A DNA stretch of 64,000 bases from Hennigella sp049177155 (lineage in GTDB: Bacteria > Bacillota_I > Bacilli_A > Mycoplasmatales > Mycoplasmoidaceae), in NCBI GenBank assembly GCA_049177155.1, contig CP185407.1:434001-498000 (forward strand), written 5' to 3'. This document shows, piece after piece, positions 23,784 through 32,864 of the stretch. The translations under genes were made by a program, and so were the position numbers. Below the pieces are notes generated by a model. That model did not search any database and was not told the DNA's origin. It saw only the letters and a list, made by a program, of their open reading frames with translations. Within the stretch, counting starts at the first letter, position 1. Each line of letters begins with the position of its first letter.

Positions 23784-25613
23784 ATGAGAAAATTATCTTC
23801 AATTATATTGGCAGGTTTAGCACCTGCTACCGTTTTAGCTACAGCCAGTTTAGCTAGTTGTGGCGGCAGTCCAATAAACAATGGTGGACTAATCCATGAT
23901 ACAAATGTATACTTCCACACAGAAAAACTAGCTGACACAATTACAGTTATTGACTTAAGCGGTTTTAAGAGTGATTTAAAAGATGATATTAACACAACTT
24001 TCCAATCACTACAAGGACTAATTGTGCAAGAAAAAGGACAAGCAGAATTGTTTGTTAAGAGCGGTGTTAATGAACGAGATAGATGGTTATATGATATGCA
24101 ATATAAACACCATTTTAAAATCCATGTTGTTAACAATGTTAACCATGATGATAAAAATGAAGACATCTGGGATGTCCTAGAAAGTTATAAACCATTATTT
24201 AATAATGGAAAATATATACAATATACAAAAGCAATTAACGAAGAAGGTGCTCCAACAAGAGATAACATTTCCATTAACAATGCCACAATGGTTAGTGCTT
24301 GTGACCATTATTTAATGGTTAGTGATAAATTGGTAGAAAAATATGGTAATGTCTTAACAAATATAGGCATTACAAAAGCGGATGGTGCATGAGATCCAAC
24401 AACTCATACTGCAATACAAACATTTGATGAATATATGAATAGCCAACGTGCAAGTCATCTTGACAACTATATGTTGTTAAACCAAGACCCAGTAGATTTT
24501 GCTTTAAGAGATTATGCTATTGCTGCTAAAATTCCAACAATATGTGTTGGGTTGTTAAGTGATGATGATCCATCAACCAGTGAAAGAGAAAAAGTAGCAG
24601 CAGTCATGAAACAAAATTCACCAATCTTCGGTTGAAGTCATGGGTTTGATAAAACTATTAGTGGTTGTGGTCCAGAACAAGATTATTTAATTTGATCAAC
24701 AACACATAAATTCAATGTTTTAGCTTCTGACCATTGCTATAACTTATCATTCTATTCATACGATAAAACTGATAAACCATTTGAACAACATGATCAAGAG
24801 AAATTAACTGCTGATCCAAACAAACACTATTTAGCAATAGTGATGTCAGATGGTGATAACATACAATGAATGCAAAACGATATTCTAACATCTGGTGAAT
24901 ATTGAGGTAGTCCATATCGTGGAGAATTTCCTATTAGTTGGACTATTTCTCCTACACCAATTGATTTAAACAACAGCATTCTAGAAAAAATATATGCCCA
25001 AGCTACACCAAATGATGAATTAATTGCTGGGCCTAGTGGTTATGCATATATTAACCCGGAATGATATTGGCAAGATGATTTAAAATCATCATATGAAGAA
25101 TTTGCTGAACGAACAGCAGGTTATATGCATGATTGTGATTTATCTGTTATTAACCCTCTTGATTTTAAGAATCCAACATATGATCCAAAACATCCTGGTA
25201 TACCAGAAGCAATGACACCATTTATGAAGCAAGAACAAGTTAAGGGACTAGTATGATCATTAGATGGTTTATCTTTAGATGGTCATGGTTCAATTGATTG
25301 AGTTGAAGATAAACCATTATTAAGTTTTAGAGAAGGCATCTGAGACAATGATTACTTACACCGTGATAAAGTTTTAGAAAGATTGGCAAGCTATCCACGT
25401 GATCCATCAATAATTGATGGTTATACTGCTTTAGTAGTAAATGTTTGGGCAGCAGAAGGCAAGATGTATAACATTAAAGAATTCGTTGATCAATTGCCAG
25501 AAGATGTAGAACTTGTAACAATTAGTCAGCTGCTACAATTGATTACTGATAATGTTGAACACGTATCAGCTGTACCAACACAATACCCAGTACCTCCACC
25601 ACCAGGAGAATAG
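23784..25613 (+). CDS. GxGYxYP-family lipoprotein (putative glycoside-hydrolase-like)
   Basis: A 609-residue lipoprotein: signal peptide with lipobox LASC, Cys at residue 26. The C-terminal half fits the GxGYxYP domain: YLAIVMSDGDNIQWMQ (about 348-363), the FPISWTISP segment, the ATPNDE stretch and the name-giving GPSGYAYINP (about 416-425). Family members occur mostly in Bacteroidetes and Firmicutes of gut or soil and are thought to be carbohydrate-active; no reaction is established. Roughly 5 of 13 Trp codons are TGG, a higher share than in neighbouring housekeeping genes, which hints at recent transfer from a standard-code donor. The flavin reductase-like gene follows after 1 base. Confidence 0.88.
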
Positions 25614-25614
25614 A

Positions 25615-26154
25615 ATGAAACAAATTAAAATAAAAGATATTAAAGTAAATCCCTTTAATCTCATAGGTAATGGATGAATGGTTATCTCTGCTGGAGATAA
25701 CAATGCATATAACATGATGACAGCAAGTTGAGGACATCTAGGTGCCTTATGAGGGCATAGTTTAGATGGCAATCCAACAGCTGAAATCTTCGTTAGACCA
25801 ACAAGATACACAAACAAGTTTATTAAAAAGAGCAAATATTTTGTTCTATCTTTCTTTGATCACAACAAATATAAAAAAGACCTTTTATATATCGGGAGTC
25901 ATTCAGGAAAAGATGGTAACAAAATAAAACATACTAAATTACATGTTATCTTCCAAGATAATTTGCCTTGCTTCAAAGAAGCATGTCTAACATTAATTTG
26001 TAAGAAGATATATGTTGGCAAGATTAAAAAAGCAGGATTTATAAATAAAAAGATTATTAGTGAATTCTATAATGACAAATCACCAACAATCTATAACAAA
26101 CCAGACTGACATGATGTCTATATTGGTGAAGTAGTTAAAGCATTTAAAAACTAG
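25615..26154 (+). CDS. Flavin reductase-like FMN-binding split-barrel protein
   Basis: A 179-residue protein. The MMTASWGHLGALWG segment (about residues 33-47), EIFVRPTRYT and FVLSFF are typical of the clostridial flavin reductase/flavoredoxin group, which bind FMN and move electrons. The RBS GGAGA is inside the end of the preceding gene, so the two are translated from one mRNA. The stop codon is inside the terminator stem. Substrate unknown. Confidence 0.82.
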
Positions 26155-26176
26155 AGATGAACTCTAGTTTTTTTAT
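26146..26176. terminator. Terminator shared by the flavin reductase-like gene and the pepD-like gene
   Basis: Stem AAACTAGAG / CTCTAGTTT with T run on the plus strand and A run on the other side, between converging genes. Confidence 0.85.
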
Positions 26177-27966
26177 TTAACTTCATCAATTAAACTAATG
26201 ATGTATAAGACTGATTGAATGAATGGTTGATATGTGTTAAGATAGAATGTTTCTTGTTTGCTATGACAATTTTTAATTGTTGGTCCGATAGAAACAATAT
26301 GAGGAATAATTTCTTGTTCCACATATTTTTCTCAGAAGAAACCAACCTCTAATCATCCGTGGTTGTTAATTTTTTGAATGTGCGAAATATTAGCATCTTT
26401 CATAGCTTTAGTTACAAATGATTGGAATTTTTCATCGATAATTGGTTCCCACGATGGAGTCTTTGATAATTCATCAACTGTTGAAGGTTGAGTACCATCT
26501 ACCATTTCATTTAAATATTCAAGACCTTGTTGTTTGTAATATCCAGTAAGAACATTAAGATATGTTTGGGAACTACTACGTAGTAAACTTTCAATTTGGA
26601 ATTGTGGTCCACTTTCTTCATCTCCCGTTCTAGTTAAATCAAGAACTAGTTTAGAAAGGTTAGCGCTTGTTTGTACTTCTTTTCTATCTTTATCAAGTCA
26701 TGATATTGGTCCAAATGGCAAAGTATCAATTACTGAAAGACAATTATCAGAGCCTTTTAAGTTTAATGCTTTGTCAGCCCGGTTTGCTACCTGTTCACAT
26801 TTCACACTTAACTCTGTTTCTTTAGGATAGAATTCAGCATATTTTCCTCGTTTATATTCTAATACTCCTTCAATAGAAGCTTCTTCTCCTACCGATTCTA
26901 AAGGTAAACTACAAACAAAATTTATTGTTGCTTTTGGGGAAATTTGATTACTCAAATTATCTGCTTCCATAGAAACAAGTTGGAATACACCTCCTTCGGC
27001 TCCTGGTTGAGGAGTTACAGTTTCAATGGCTAATGCGCTATCTACTGCTAATTCAATAGCACTTGCTCTACCATTATTAATTTCTGAAGCAGAATGACCA
27101 CCGTGTAGTCCTTCTACTACAAGTTGATATTCAGTTTGTGTCATGTCAGCATCAACAACAAAACCATCTTCATGTTTACCTTGTTCCCATTTTTTAATCT
27201 TATCAACATGGAATAATTGATCAGTTGTTCCTGCTGCTGAAATAGTAAGACCATTGAGTTCTTCTCCATCCAAGTTAAGTACATAATCGTATTTTAAAGC
27301 TTTATATGTAATAAACTTAGCTCCAGAAATACCATCTTCTTCATCAGCTGTAATAATACATCTTAATGGTCCATGTGGAACAATATCTGGGTGTTTAGCT
27401 AAAGCTAGAATTAATGCTAACCCTGCTCCATCATCAGCTCCTAATGATGTTTTAAAATCTTTGGAGTGGATAGTATTGTTTTCTATGACTGGTTCAACAC
27501 ATTGAACTAATTCCTGTCCTTCTTCAAATCCATCAAGTACCATATCCATGTGGGCTTGTAAAACAATTCCTGGGCTTTGTTCTCTACCTTTGGTAGCAGG
27601 TATTTCAAAGATTAAGTTACCACTATGCTGACCAGGATAAACAATTTTTTCTGGTACATAATTATCTTCAAAAAAATGTAAACCTTCAGAAACATCTTCT
27701 ATCTTGGTCGCTGGTCTATAACCTATTGAAGAAAGCTCAGTTTTAAGATATTCACAAATTTGTTTAGTACCAAATGTTGGATGAGGTACTGAGCAAATAT
27801 TAATAAATTCATCGATTGCTTCTTTTTTTAATTGTCTTGCTTGTGCATCAAATACACCAATATGGTGAAACATTTCATAAACAGCAATAGAAGTTGGTGC
27901 AGCCACCATAGATGTTCCAACCAACGCTGGAACTAAGATATTTATGGTTTTCATTATGGGTTTCAT
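26173..27966 (-). CDS. Exported M20C peptidase, PepD-like (aminoacyl-histidine dipeptidase)
   Basis: A 597-residue di-zinc peptidase of the PepD group that cleaves dipeptides. Zinc and catalytic motifs are LQAHMDMV (His139, Asp141), LGADDGAGLA (Asp178-179), ADEEDG (Glu209-210), NLDGEE (Asp233) and GLHGGHSA in the dimerisation domain. The family is normally about 480-500 residues and cytosolic. Here an N-terminal hydrophobic segment (about residues 7-30, no lipobox) suggests export or membrane anchoring. TGA at 26698 is Trp, and the true stop is at 26173. RBS AAAGGTGAT precedes the ATG; a second ATG 12 bases inside is also possible. Confidence 0.88.
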
Positions 27967-27987
27967 AATTAATCACCTTTCAACTCG

Positions 27988-28064
27988 ATTATATAAAAAC
28001 GATTTATATTTAGTTAAAAACATTGTTTTTAACTATAAAGGCTTTAAAACCATTGAAGTATAAT
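27988..28064. promoter_or_regulatory. Divergent pepD-like / deoA promoters with a central inverted repeat
   Basis: Minus-strand TATAAT at 27988-27993 and plus-strand TATAAT at 28059-28064. Between them is a perfect 11-base inverted repeat, TAGTTAAAAAC / GTTTTTAACTA with a 3-base spacer (28011-28035). It has no T run, so an operator or DNA structural role is more likely than termination. The deoA ATG is only 6 bases after its -10 box. Confidence 0.6.
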
Positions 28065-28070
28065 AACTTT

Positions 28071-29375
28071 ATGCGTATTGTTGATATTATTCAAAAAAAG
28101 GTTGATCGTAAAAGATACACTCAAGAAGACTTTGATGCAGTTATAGATGGAATTGTTGATAAATCTATTCCTGACTATTTAATCACAACTTGATTAATGG
28201 CTATTTACATGAATGGTTTAAACATTGATGAAGCTTACTATTTAACTAAATCAATGTGAGAACATTCTGCCTATATTGATTTGACAAAACATGGAAAGAC
28301 TGTTATTGATAAACACTCTACAGGTGGAATTGGTGATAAAGTAAGTTTAATCTTATTGCCAATTATTGCTAGTTTTGGTTTATCAGTTGCTAAGATTTCA
28401 GGACGAGGTTTAGGTTTTACTGGTGGGACAATTGATAAGCTAGAAGCAGTTGGTGTTAAAACTGAATTAAACAAAAAACAAATGCTTAATTTACTAAATA
28501 AACACCAAATCTTCATTACTACTCAAACTGAAGATATTGCACCAGTTGATAAAGTGTTGTATCACTTACGTGATGTAACTGGAACTGTTGGCGATTATGG
28601 ATTGATTGCAAGTTCCATTTTATCTAAGAAATTTGCTATCTTAGGAACACATGTTTTCTTAGATGTTAAATATGGATCAGGTGCTTTCTGTCCAACATAT
28701 TTTGAAGCATTAAAATTGGTTAAATTCTTAAGAGGAATAGCTAAAAGAATGGGTCGTAAGCTAACCATTATTATTTCTGGAATGAATCAACCATTAGGAC
28801 GTTGTATTGGTAATGCTATTGAAGTATTAGAAGCACAAGATTTCCTATCAGGAAATGTTGATTACACACCAGACTTAAAACAATTAATTTATAAGTTGGC
28901 TGCTGTCATTTTAAGAACATATAAAGATGTAAGTTTTAAACAAGCAATGAAGCTTGTTGATAAACAAGTTAAATCTGGTAAAGCATTAGAAAAATTCTAT
29001 GAATGAATTAGTGCTCAAGGTGGAGATATTGAGTTATTAAAAACACGAAAATTCTTTAATCCAAAATATCGTTACATCATTAAAGCAAAACGCTCTGGTT
29101 TCTTATCATTTGTTTCTAACTCTGCCGTAGGCATGATGTCTACAAAACTAGGTGCTGGAAGAATTTTAAAAACTGACAAAATTGATCCTCAAGCTGGATT
29201 ATGATTCCATTTTAAATCTGGTGATAGAGTTAAAAAAGGACAAGCAATTGTTGACTGTGTTTCTTCTAAGCCAATCAATGCCAAAGAGATTGAACAAGAG
29301 TTTAATTATTGTTGCAAAATTTCTTCAATTAAACCCATAAAATTGGCAGTTGTTAGAAAAGTTATTGATCGCTAA
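28071..29375 (+). CDS. deoA: Thymidine / pyrimidine-nucleoside phosphorylase
   Basis: A 434-residue phosphorylase that splits thymidine (and uridine in the pdp subgroup) to a base and (deoxy)ribose-1-phosphate. It has DKHSTGGIGDKVS, SGRGLGFTGGTIDKLE with the phosphate-binding and catalytic residues, VTGTV, and LDVKYGSGAF. TGA codons are Trp. It complements deoD, deoC and the mutase 17 kb upstream. It appears leaderless. Confidence 0.95.
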
Positions 29376-29393
29376 GCCCACAATCCATCATAG

Positions 29394-29436
29394 TTTAGGA
29401 AGAATTGAAAAATTTTTCCTAAATTTTTATTTTTTT
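29394..29436 (+). terminator. Terminator after deoA
   Basis: Stem TTTAGGAA / TTCCTAAA with a 14-base loop, then a T-rich tract, 18 bases after the deoA stop. Confidence 0.7.
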
Positions 29437-29453
29437 ATGCCGATATGTATATG

Positions 29454-29462
29454 GGAGGTGAT
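29454..29462 (+). promoter_or_regulatory. Extended perfect Shine-Dalgarno
   Basis: GGAGGTGAT is a 9-base perfect complement to the 16S 3' end (ATCACCTCC) and the strongest RBS seen in the window. The next in-frame start with good spacing is ATA at 29467, 8 bases after GGAGG. Confidence 0.65.
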
Positions 29463-29466
29463 TAAT

Positions 29467-29691
29467 ATAACAAAATTAACACAAGTACAAAAGATGAACA
29501 CAACAGGTGGTTCGTTCTATGCTCTTGCATTAGGCATAGGCATTCTCGTTTCAACTATTTCTGGTTTGATAACTAATGCAATTAGCATGACAAGACCTGT
29601 TGCTCAAGCAACAAATTATGGCTTTAGAAGAACAACTATTATGCGTTTATCTCCTGTACCAAGTAGAAGTTCAATCTCAATTTTTGGATAG
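29467..29691 (+). CDS. Small membrane peptide, possible non-AUG start
   Basis: A candidate gene of 74 residues if ATA 29467 is the start; 65 residues from ATG 29494; 84 from ATG 29437. Choice of 29467 rests on spacing from the exceptional RBS. The product has a short polar N-terminus ending NTTGG, one strongly hydrophobic segment (about 25 residues), and a basic Ser/Pro/Arg-rich tail. The double Gly before the hydrophobic part recalls double-glycine leader peptides, but the residues before it match that leader only partly. No family recognised. It is isolated between terminators. Confidence 0.55.
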   Translation: MTKLTQVQKMNTTGGSFYALALGIGILVSTISGLITNAISMTRPVAQATNYGFRRTTIMRLSPVPSRSSISIFG

Positions 29692-29724
29692 AATTATTTC
29701 ATTTACATACTAATCACAACTAAT

Positions 29725-29758
29725 AAGTAAAAGTAATTAATTACTTTTACTTTTTTAT
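29725..29758 (+). terminator. Terminator before rpoD
   Basis: Perfect stem AAGTAAAAGTAAT / ATTACTTTTACTT with no or minimal loop and a T run. Confidence 0.8.
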
Positions 29759-29768
29759 CATCTAGTTG

Positions 29769-29774
29769 TATAAT
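29769..29774 (+). promoter_or_regulatory. -10 box of the rpoD operon
   Basis: TATAAT 22 bases before the ATG at 29797, with AAGGA as a weak RBS. Confidence 0.55.
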
Positions 29775-29796
29775 ATAACCCTAAGGACTTATCTAC

Positions 29797-31146
29797 ATGG
29801 CGAAGAAAAATAGTAAGAAACAAAAAGTAGCAAAAAAATCTGCTACTAAAAAACGTGCTGTCAAAAAACCAGTAAAAAAAGTTGTAACTAAAAAACAAAA
29901 GAAAGTTGTTGCTAAACAACCTAAAGCAGTTAAAACAACAACTCCAAAAATTCAAATTCTTGAGTCTTATGCTAAGCATAAAACTATTTCTGAATTTGAA
30001 TTTAAAGATATCGAAAAAAAGATTATCCAAACAGTTAAATTAAAAAAACGTAGTAGAAATGTTGTTGTACTAAACAAGATCTTTTCTGAATTTGGTAGTT
30101 ATGCTTTAACTAAAGAATTAACACAAAGATTATTTAACGATATCATTAAACAAGGCATTACCATCAAAGGTTTTGAAGGTAAAAAATATTTTACTGAAGC
30201 TGATGCTGAAAAAATTCTTTCAACTCAAAAATCACAAAAAGTTAGCAAGATTGTTACTCATGGTCCAAAAGGAAATGACTATGATGGTGTTAAATCATTC
30301 TTAACAACATTAGGGCAATCAAAGATGCTTTCTGCTGAACAAGAAGTTGAAATAGCTAAGCTATTAAATTCTAAAAATGAAGCAGAAAGAAAATATGCTG
30401 TTGACCAATTAGTGACAAGTAACTTACGTCTTGTAACATCTATTGCTAAGAAATTTTTAAATCGTGGAATTGAATTTGAAGATTTAATTCAAGAAGGAAC
30501 AATGGGCTTAATGAAAGCCATTACTAAGTTTGACTATCGTCTAGGTCATAAGTTCTCAACTTATGCAACATGATGAATTAGACAAGCCATCACTAGAGCA
30601 ATCTCTGATCAATCAAAGATTATTCGTATTCCTGCTCACATGATTGAAACAATTCATAGTGTAACAAATGCAGAAAAAGAATTAACACAAAGATTAGGAC
30701 GTACACCAACTATTGAAGAAATTACTGAAGAACTTGGTGGACAAGCTGCAGGATTTACAACTAGAAAAGTTGCAAACATTAAACGTATTCATATTGACCC
30801 AGTATCTTTAGATAAAACTGTAGGATCTGATGAAGACAGTCAAATTTCTGACTTTGTTAAAGAAGATGTTTTGACTTCTCCAGTTCAATATACAAAAGAA
30901 TCTTTGTTAAAAGAAGATATCAACCAATTATTTAAAGTTACTCTTACACCTGAAGAAGAAAAGATTATGCGTATGAGATATGGTCTAGAACCATATACAT
31001 ATGTTCACAGTTTAGATGAAGCTGCTGAAAAACTTAAAATTCCACGTGAACAAGTAAGACAAATTGAAGCTAAGGCTACAAGAAAATTAAAACACCCTTC
31101 TAAATCAAAGAAACTTAGAAGTTACATATTAGATGAACAGAATTAA
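29797..31146 (+). CDS. rpoD: RNA polymerase primary sigma factor
   Basis: A 449-residue sigma-70. The first 50 residues are a Lys-rich, Ala/Val tail typical of mycoplasma sigma factors. Region 2 carries LVTSNLRLVTSIAKKFLNRGIEFEDLIQEGTMGLMKAITKFD-like sequence followed by KFSTYATWWIRQAI (region 2.4, with TGA-encoded Trp pair), region 3 RIPAHMIETI, and region 4 MRMRYGLE ... SLDEAAEKL ... REQVRQIEAKATRKLK. As the probable sole vegetative sigma it would read the TATAAT boxes listed here. Order rpoD-trmK-nif3 matches other Firmicutes. Confidence 0.97.
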
Positions 31147-31792
31147 ACAAATTTGTAACTTAATTGACAAATGTCAATGTGTATATGATGTTGGATCAGA
31201 TCATGCATTACTTGCAATTAACTTACTTAAAGACAGAAAAACAAAACAAGTTGTTAATATTGAAAAGAATTGACAACCATACAATGCTGGCAAAGCTAAT
31301 TTAGCTAAAAACCATTTAACAACTAAAACAATTAATGTTTTAACTGATGGTTTAAAAGATATCACCAGCAAAGTTTTTGTTCAACCTGATTATGTTGTTA
31401 TTGCTGGAATGGGAGCAAAAAACATCATTCAAATCTTAAAAGATAAAGATTCTAAGATTAATAAGAATGCAAAATACATTCTTGAAGCAAACTGTGATGT
31501 TGATGAATTAAGAAAGTTTTTAGCCAAGAACAAATGAGATGTTTTATATGAAGAAACATGTTTAGATAGAACAAAGTTCTATCAAATTATTGTTGCTAAA
31601 CAAGGAAGCAAATTAAGACGTTTAACAAACTTTGAAGCTCACTTTGGTTTAAAACAAAAACAAAAAGATATCAAATGTTGAATTCAATACTTAAAAGCAA
31701 CAATTAAAAAAATTGAAGCAAAGAAACTTTTCAAGTTTTCTAAGGAATATAAAGTACTATATCCAGCATTAAAATTACAGGTAAAGAAATAA
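31133..31792 (+). CDS. trmK: tRNA (adenine-22-N1)-methyltransferase
   Basis: A 219-residue SAM-dependent methyltransferase of the TrmK family, methylating A22 in tRNA. CVYDVGSDHALLAI is the SAM motif and VVIAGMGAKNI the family signature. The ATG lies inside the end of rpoD (14-base overlap). Position after rpoD and before nif3 is the conserved Firmicute arrangement. Confidence 0.92.
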
Positions 31793-32556
31793 TGAAAATC
31801 AGGTCAATAACTAATTATTTGCTAAAGCAATATCCACTTAACTTACAAGAAGAATGAGATGAATCTGGTTTCTTGAATAAAGGTGATTTAGATAAGGAAA
31901 CCAATAAAGTTTTTATTTGTCTTGATTTAAACGAAAAAGTAATAGATGAAGCAATCAAGCAAAAAGCAAGATTAATTGTTTCTCATCACCCTATCTTTAC
32001 TAAAAACCAAGAACATGAATTGTCATCTTTTAACAAGAAATTAATCTTAAAGATTAAAAAAGAAAGATTAACTGTTCTATCTCTTCATACTTGTTTTGAT
32101 AATTCAAATTGTGGAATGAACTTTTTGGTTGGTGAAAAACTTCATCTAAAGAAATTGGGTTGATACAAAAAAACTAAATTTGTAGTAGGTTATTTCCCTA
32201 AAGCAATAACTGTTAAACAAATTGCATCATTATTCAAAAAAACATTTCATGTTTCACTATTAACAACTAACGCAAATCCTAATGATAAATTTAGTAAGAT
32301 TGGTATTTGTGCTGGTGCGGGATTATCTGTGTTTGCCGAGAAATATGATGAATTAACAAAACAAAAAATCTTATTAGTTACTGGTGACATCAAACATCAT
32401 GGTTGACAAGATTTAACTAACTACAAGTTAGTTGCACTAGATGTTGGCCACACATTAGAAAATTGTTTTAGCACTTTCATGGCTAATCTAATCAAAACAA
32501 AATTCAATGTTAACTGCTTGGCTATCACAACAAGTAAAAAAGAAAAATCGATCTAA
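31792..32556 (+). CDS. Nif3-like dinuclear metal centre protein
   Basis: A 254-residue NIF3/YqfO family protein with unknown cell function, binding two metals through His, Asp and Glu. Seen: IVSHHPIF, the late HHGWQD segment, and LDVGHTLEN with the last metal ligands. The usual WDNVGL near the N-terminus reads WDESGF. It lacks the inserted PII-like domain of longer homologues. TAATG overlap with trmK. Confidence 0.9.
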
Positions 32557-32573
32557 TTAGACCGATTTTTTTA
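32544..32573. terminator. Terminator between nif3 and the NifU-like gene
   Basis: Stem AAAAATCG / CGATTTTT extended by TCT / AGA after one mismatch, loop AATT, with T run on one side and A run on the other. It overlaps the end of both converging genes. Confidence 0.8.
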
Positions 32574-32808
32574 ATTTAAAGATTACATCTTTTATCTCTG
32601 GGTGAGATTGCAACATTGAATGTTTTATTCCATAAGTGTAAGTTACATCAAAGCTTGCACAACCAATACAATGGCCCGAAACTTCTAATGTTAGAATACC
32701 GTTTTCTAAACTAACAAAATTTACATCCCCGCCTTCGGCGTTGATAAACATTTTTATAGAATCTAACTCTTTTTTTATTAGATCAATTAGATTTTGTGTG
32801 TCGCCCAT
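32557..32808 (-). CDS. NifU C-terminal-domain-like Fe-S scaffold/carrier protein
   Basis: An 83-residue NifU-like domain. INAEGGDVNFVSLENGILTLEVSGHC and CIGCASFD hold the CxxC pair that binds an Fe-S cluster in NfuA-type carriers. Length fits a stand-alone domain. It may serve Fe-S delivery, for example to TrhP2. Divergent from leuS with overlapping promoter region (minus -10 at 32830-32835). Confidence 0.88.
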   Translation of the reverse strand: MGDTQNLIDLIKKELDSIKMFINAEGGDVNFVSLENGILTLEVSGHCIGCASFDVTYTYGIKHSMLQSHPEIKDVIFKLKKSV

Positions 32809-32823
32809 AAGATTTTTAATTGT

Positions 32824-32835
32824 TATAATATTATA
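32824..32835. promoter_or_regulatory. Divergent -10 boxes of leuS (+) and the NifU-like gene (-)
   Basis: TATAAT on the plus strand at 32824-32829 is immediately followed by TATAAT on the minus strand at 32830-32835. Confidence 0.5.
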
Positions 32836-32864
32836 TATTTAAGTGTAAAAAAGAATAAATTATT

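Noticed and set aside
23741..24166. A 141-codon minus-strand frame.
   Set aside because: Antisense shadow of the GxGYxYP lipoprotein's signal and N-terminal region; no promoter or RBS.
29350..29466. Upstream extension of the small peptide ORF into the deoA end (start near 29350).
   Set aside because: It would run through the deoA stop and terminator hairpin with no RBS; the strong RBS at 29454 points to a start after it.
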